Below are positions 5,702 to 6,180 of a stretch of 6,180 nucleotides of DNA, one piece after another (position 1 is the first letter of the stretch; each line of letters opens with the position of its first letter). Made by a program: the position numbers and the translations under genes. The notes under the pieces are model-generated. The model was not told the DNA's origin. It searched no databases and saw only the letters and a program-made list of their open reading frames with translations. The DNA is from Methylophaga sp. OBS1 (GTDB lineage Bacteria; Pseudomonadota; Gammaproteobacteria; Nitrosococcales; Methylophagaceae): positions 752,422 to 758,601 of the forward strand of contig NZ_JAPDMS010000001.1 in the NCBI RefSeq assembly GCF_026319365.1. Reading direction: 5' to 3'.

Positions 5702-6180
5702 TTACCGTAATGGCAGATGAATTAATTCACCGGCTTTCATGTCCGGCACCAGCAGATACTGACCATCCGCTGACAGGGCAATGTCAGCAGCAGCCTGCAG
5801 ATTATCGGCGATGATCTGAGGGGTCGCTCGCGGACCGGCCAGTTGCCAGACTTTGCCGTTATTCCAGTCACTGATATAGAGGAAACCGCGGGTGTCGCGA
5901 ACCAGACCGTCAGCACCACCGAATCCGGTATTCAGATCCTTGACCTTGTCTGAGGCGATATCAAAACGATACAAATCACCGGTACCGAAGTCGGCAACCA
6001 GCAGACTGCCAATACCATCCATCAATAGTCCATTGGGACGTTTGATACCAGCCTGGTTATCCATAATTTCAGTGACTTCACCCGTGGTGGAAACTCGATA
6101 AATACCGGCATTTTGACCGGTGTCAGTGCCGCTGTCTGAGACATAGACATTGCCACTGCCGTCGATTTCCACATCATTGA
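5702..6180 (-). CDS. SMP-30/gluconolactonase-like beta-propeller protein, N-terminus beyond the window
   Basis: The last 158 residues of a protein whose start lies to the right of the window; the frame is open to the edge, so the GTG at 6172 is internal. The sequence has about four propeller-blade repeats spaced 40-45 residues apart. Each has a D-G-x-G-x-L/V-Y-V/I-x-D-type turn (residues about 5-15, 53-63, 94-104, 135-146) and ends in a strand such as IYRV, LYRF or VWQL. PNG at 48-50 and ADG at 89-91 followed by D-x-x-G-x-L-Y resemble the metal-coordinating positions of the SMP-30/gluconolactonase family, whose members hydrolyse lactones. NHL-repeat proteins look similar, so the activity is not certain. 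The C-terminus is complete and followed by a strong terminator. Location in the cell cannot be judged without the N-terminus. Confidence 0.8.
   Translation of the reverse strand, partial: NDVEIDGSGNVYVSDSGTDTGQNAGIYRVSTTGEVTEIMDNQAGIKRPNGLLMDGIGSLLVADFGTGDLYRFDIASDKVKDLNTGFGGADGLVRDTRGFLYISDWNNGKVWQLAGPRATPQIIADNLQAAADIALSADGQYLLVPDMKAGELIHLPLR

Noticed and set aside
5702..6172. Complete 156-residue gene starting at the GTG at 6172
   Set aside because: The frame stays open to the window edge and 6172 falls inside a propeller repeat without a ribosome binding site, so it is the C-terminal part of a longer protein.

Overview
The window looks like chromosomal DNA of a gammaproteobacterium, probably environmental or aquatic. 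Base composition is moderate. Gene content supports this: a DUF3135 protein (a family I know mainly from Gammaproteobacteria), a copper ATPase closely resembling the Legionella CopA type, and an Ada-C-type methyltransferase. I cannot name the genus. No RNA genes, CRISPR arrays, insertion sequences or phage genes are visible.

Left part (1-2787) is a metal-efflux module. A large P1B-type copper-exporting ATPase (copA-like, minus strand) runs off the left edge with 749 codons visible. Its N-terminus is a metal-binding array: one YHS domain, two Cys-Cys clusters and two CPM-type heavy-metal-binding domains. Divergent from it is a MerR-family regulator. The two share a 136-bp intergenic region with a textbook MerR-type promoter: TTGACT, a 19-20 bp spacer containing a perfect 14-bp dyad, then TATAGT. 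The operator sequence resembles that of the mercury (mer) operons, but the regulator has His where MerR has its first mercury-binding Cys and there are no mer genes. The likely circuit is a metal, probably Cu(I) or a related soft metal, sensed by the regulator, which then turns on the exporter.

Middle part (2791-4435): a small secreted cysteine-containing protein of unknown function (minus strand, TTG start) ends 3 bp from the end of the regulator gene. An O6-alkylguanine DNA methyltransferase (ogt/Ada C-domain type, plus strand) follows. A roughly 210-bp AT-rich gap between convergent genes holds a perfect inverted repeat and a tandem pair of DnaA-box-like 9-mers. A DUF3135 gene (minus strand) comes next.

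Right part (4514-6180): a secreted S1-family serine protease with an intact His-Asp-Ser triad but an atypical specificity-pocket sequence lies just upstream of the DUF3135 gene and probably shares its transcript. Its upstream region contains a palindromic element resembling part of the copA/merR operator. The window ends in the C-terminal part of an SMP-30/gluconolactonase-like beta-propeller protein (minus strand), followed by a clear intrinsic terminator.

The most testable open questions are what metal the hybrid regulator senses, whether the copA leader hairpin and the second operator-like site are real regulatory elements, and what the small secreted Cys protein does. I see no unambiguous new multi-gene system.
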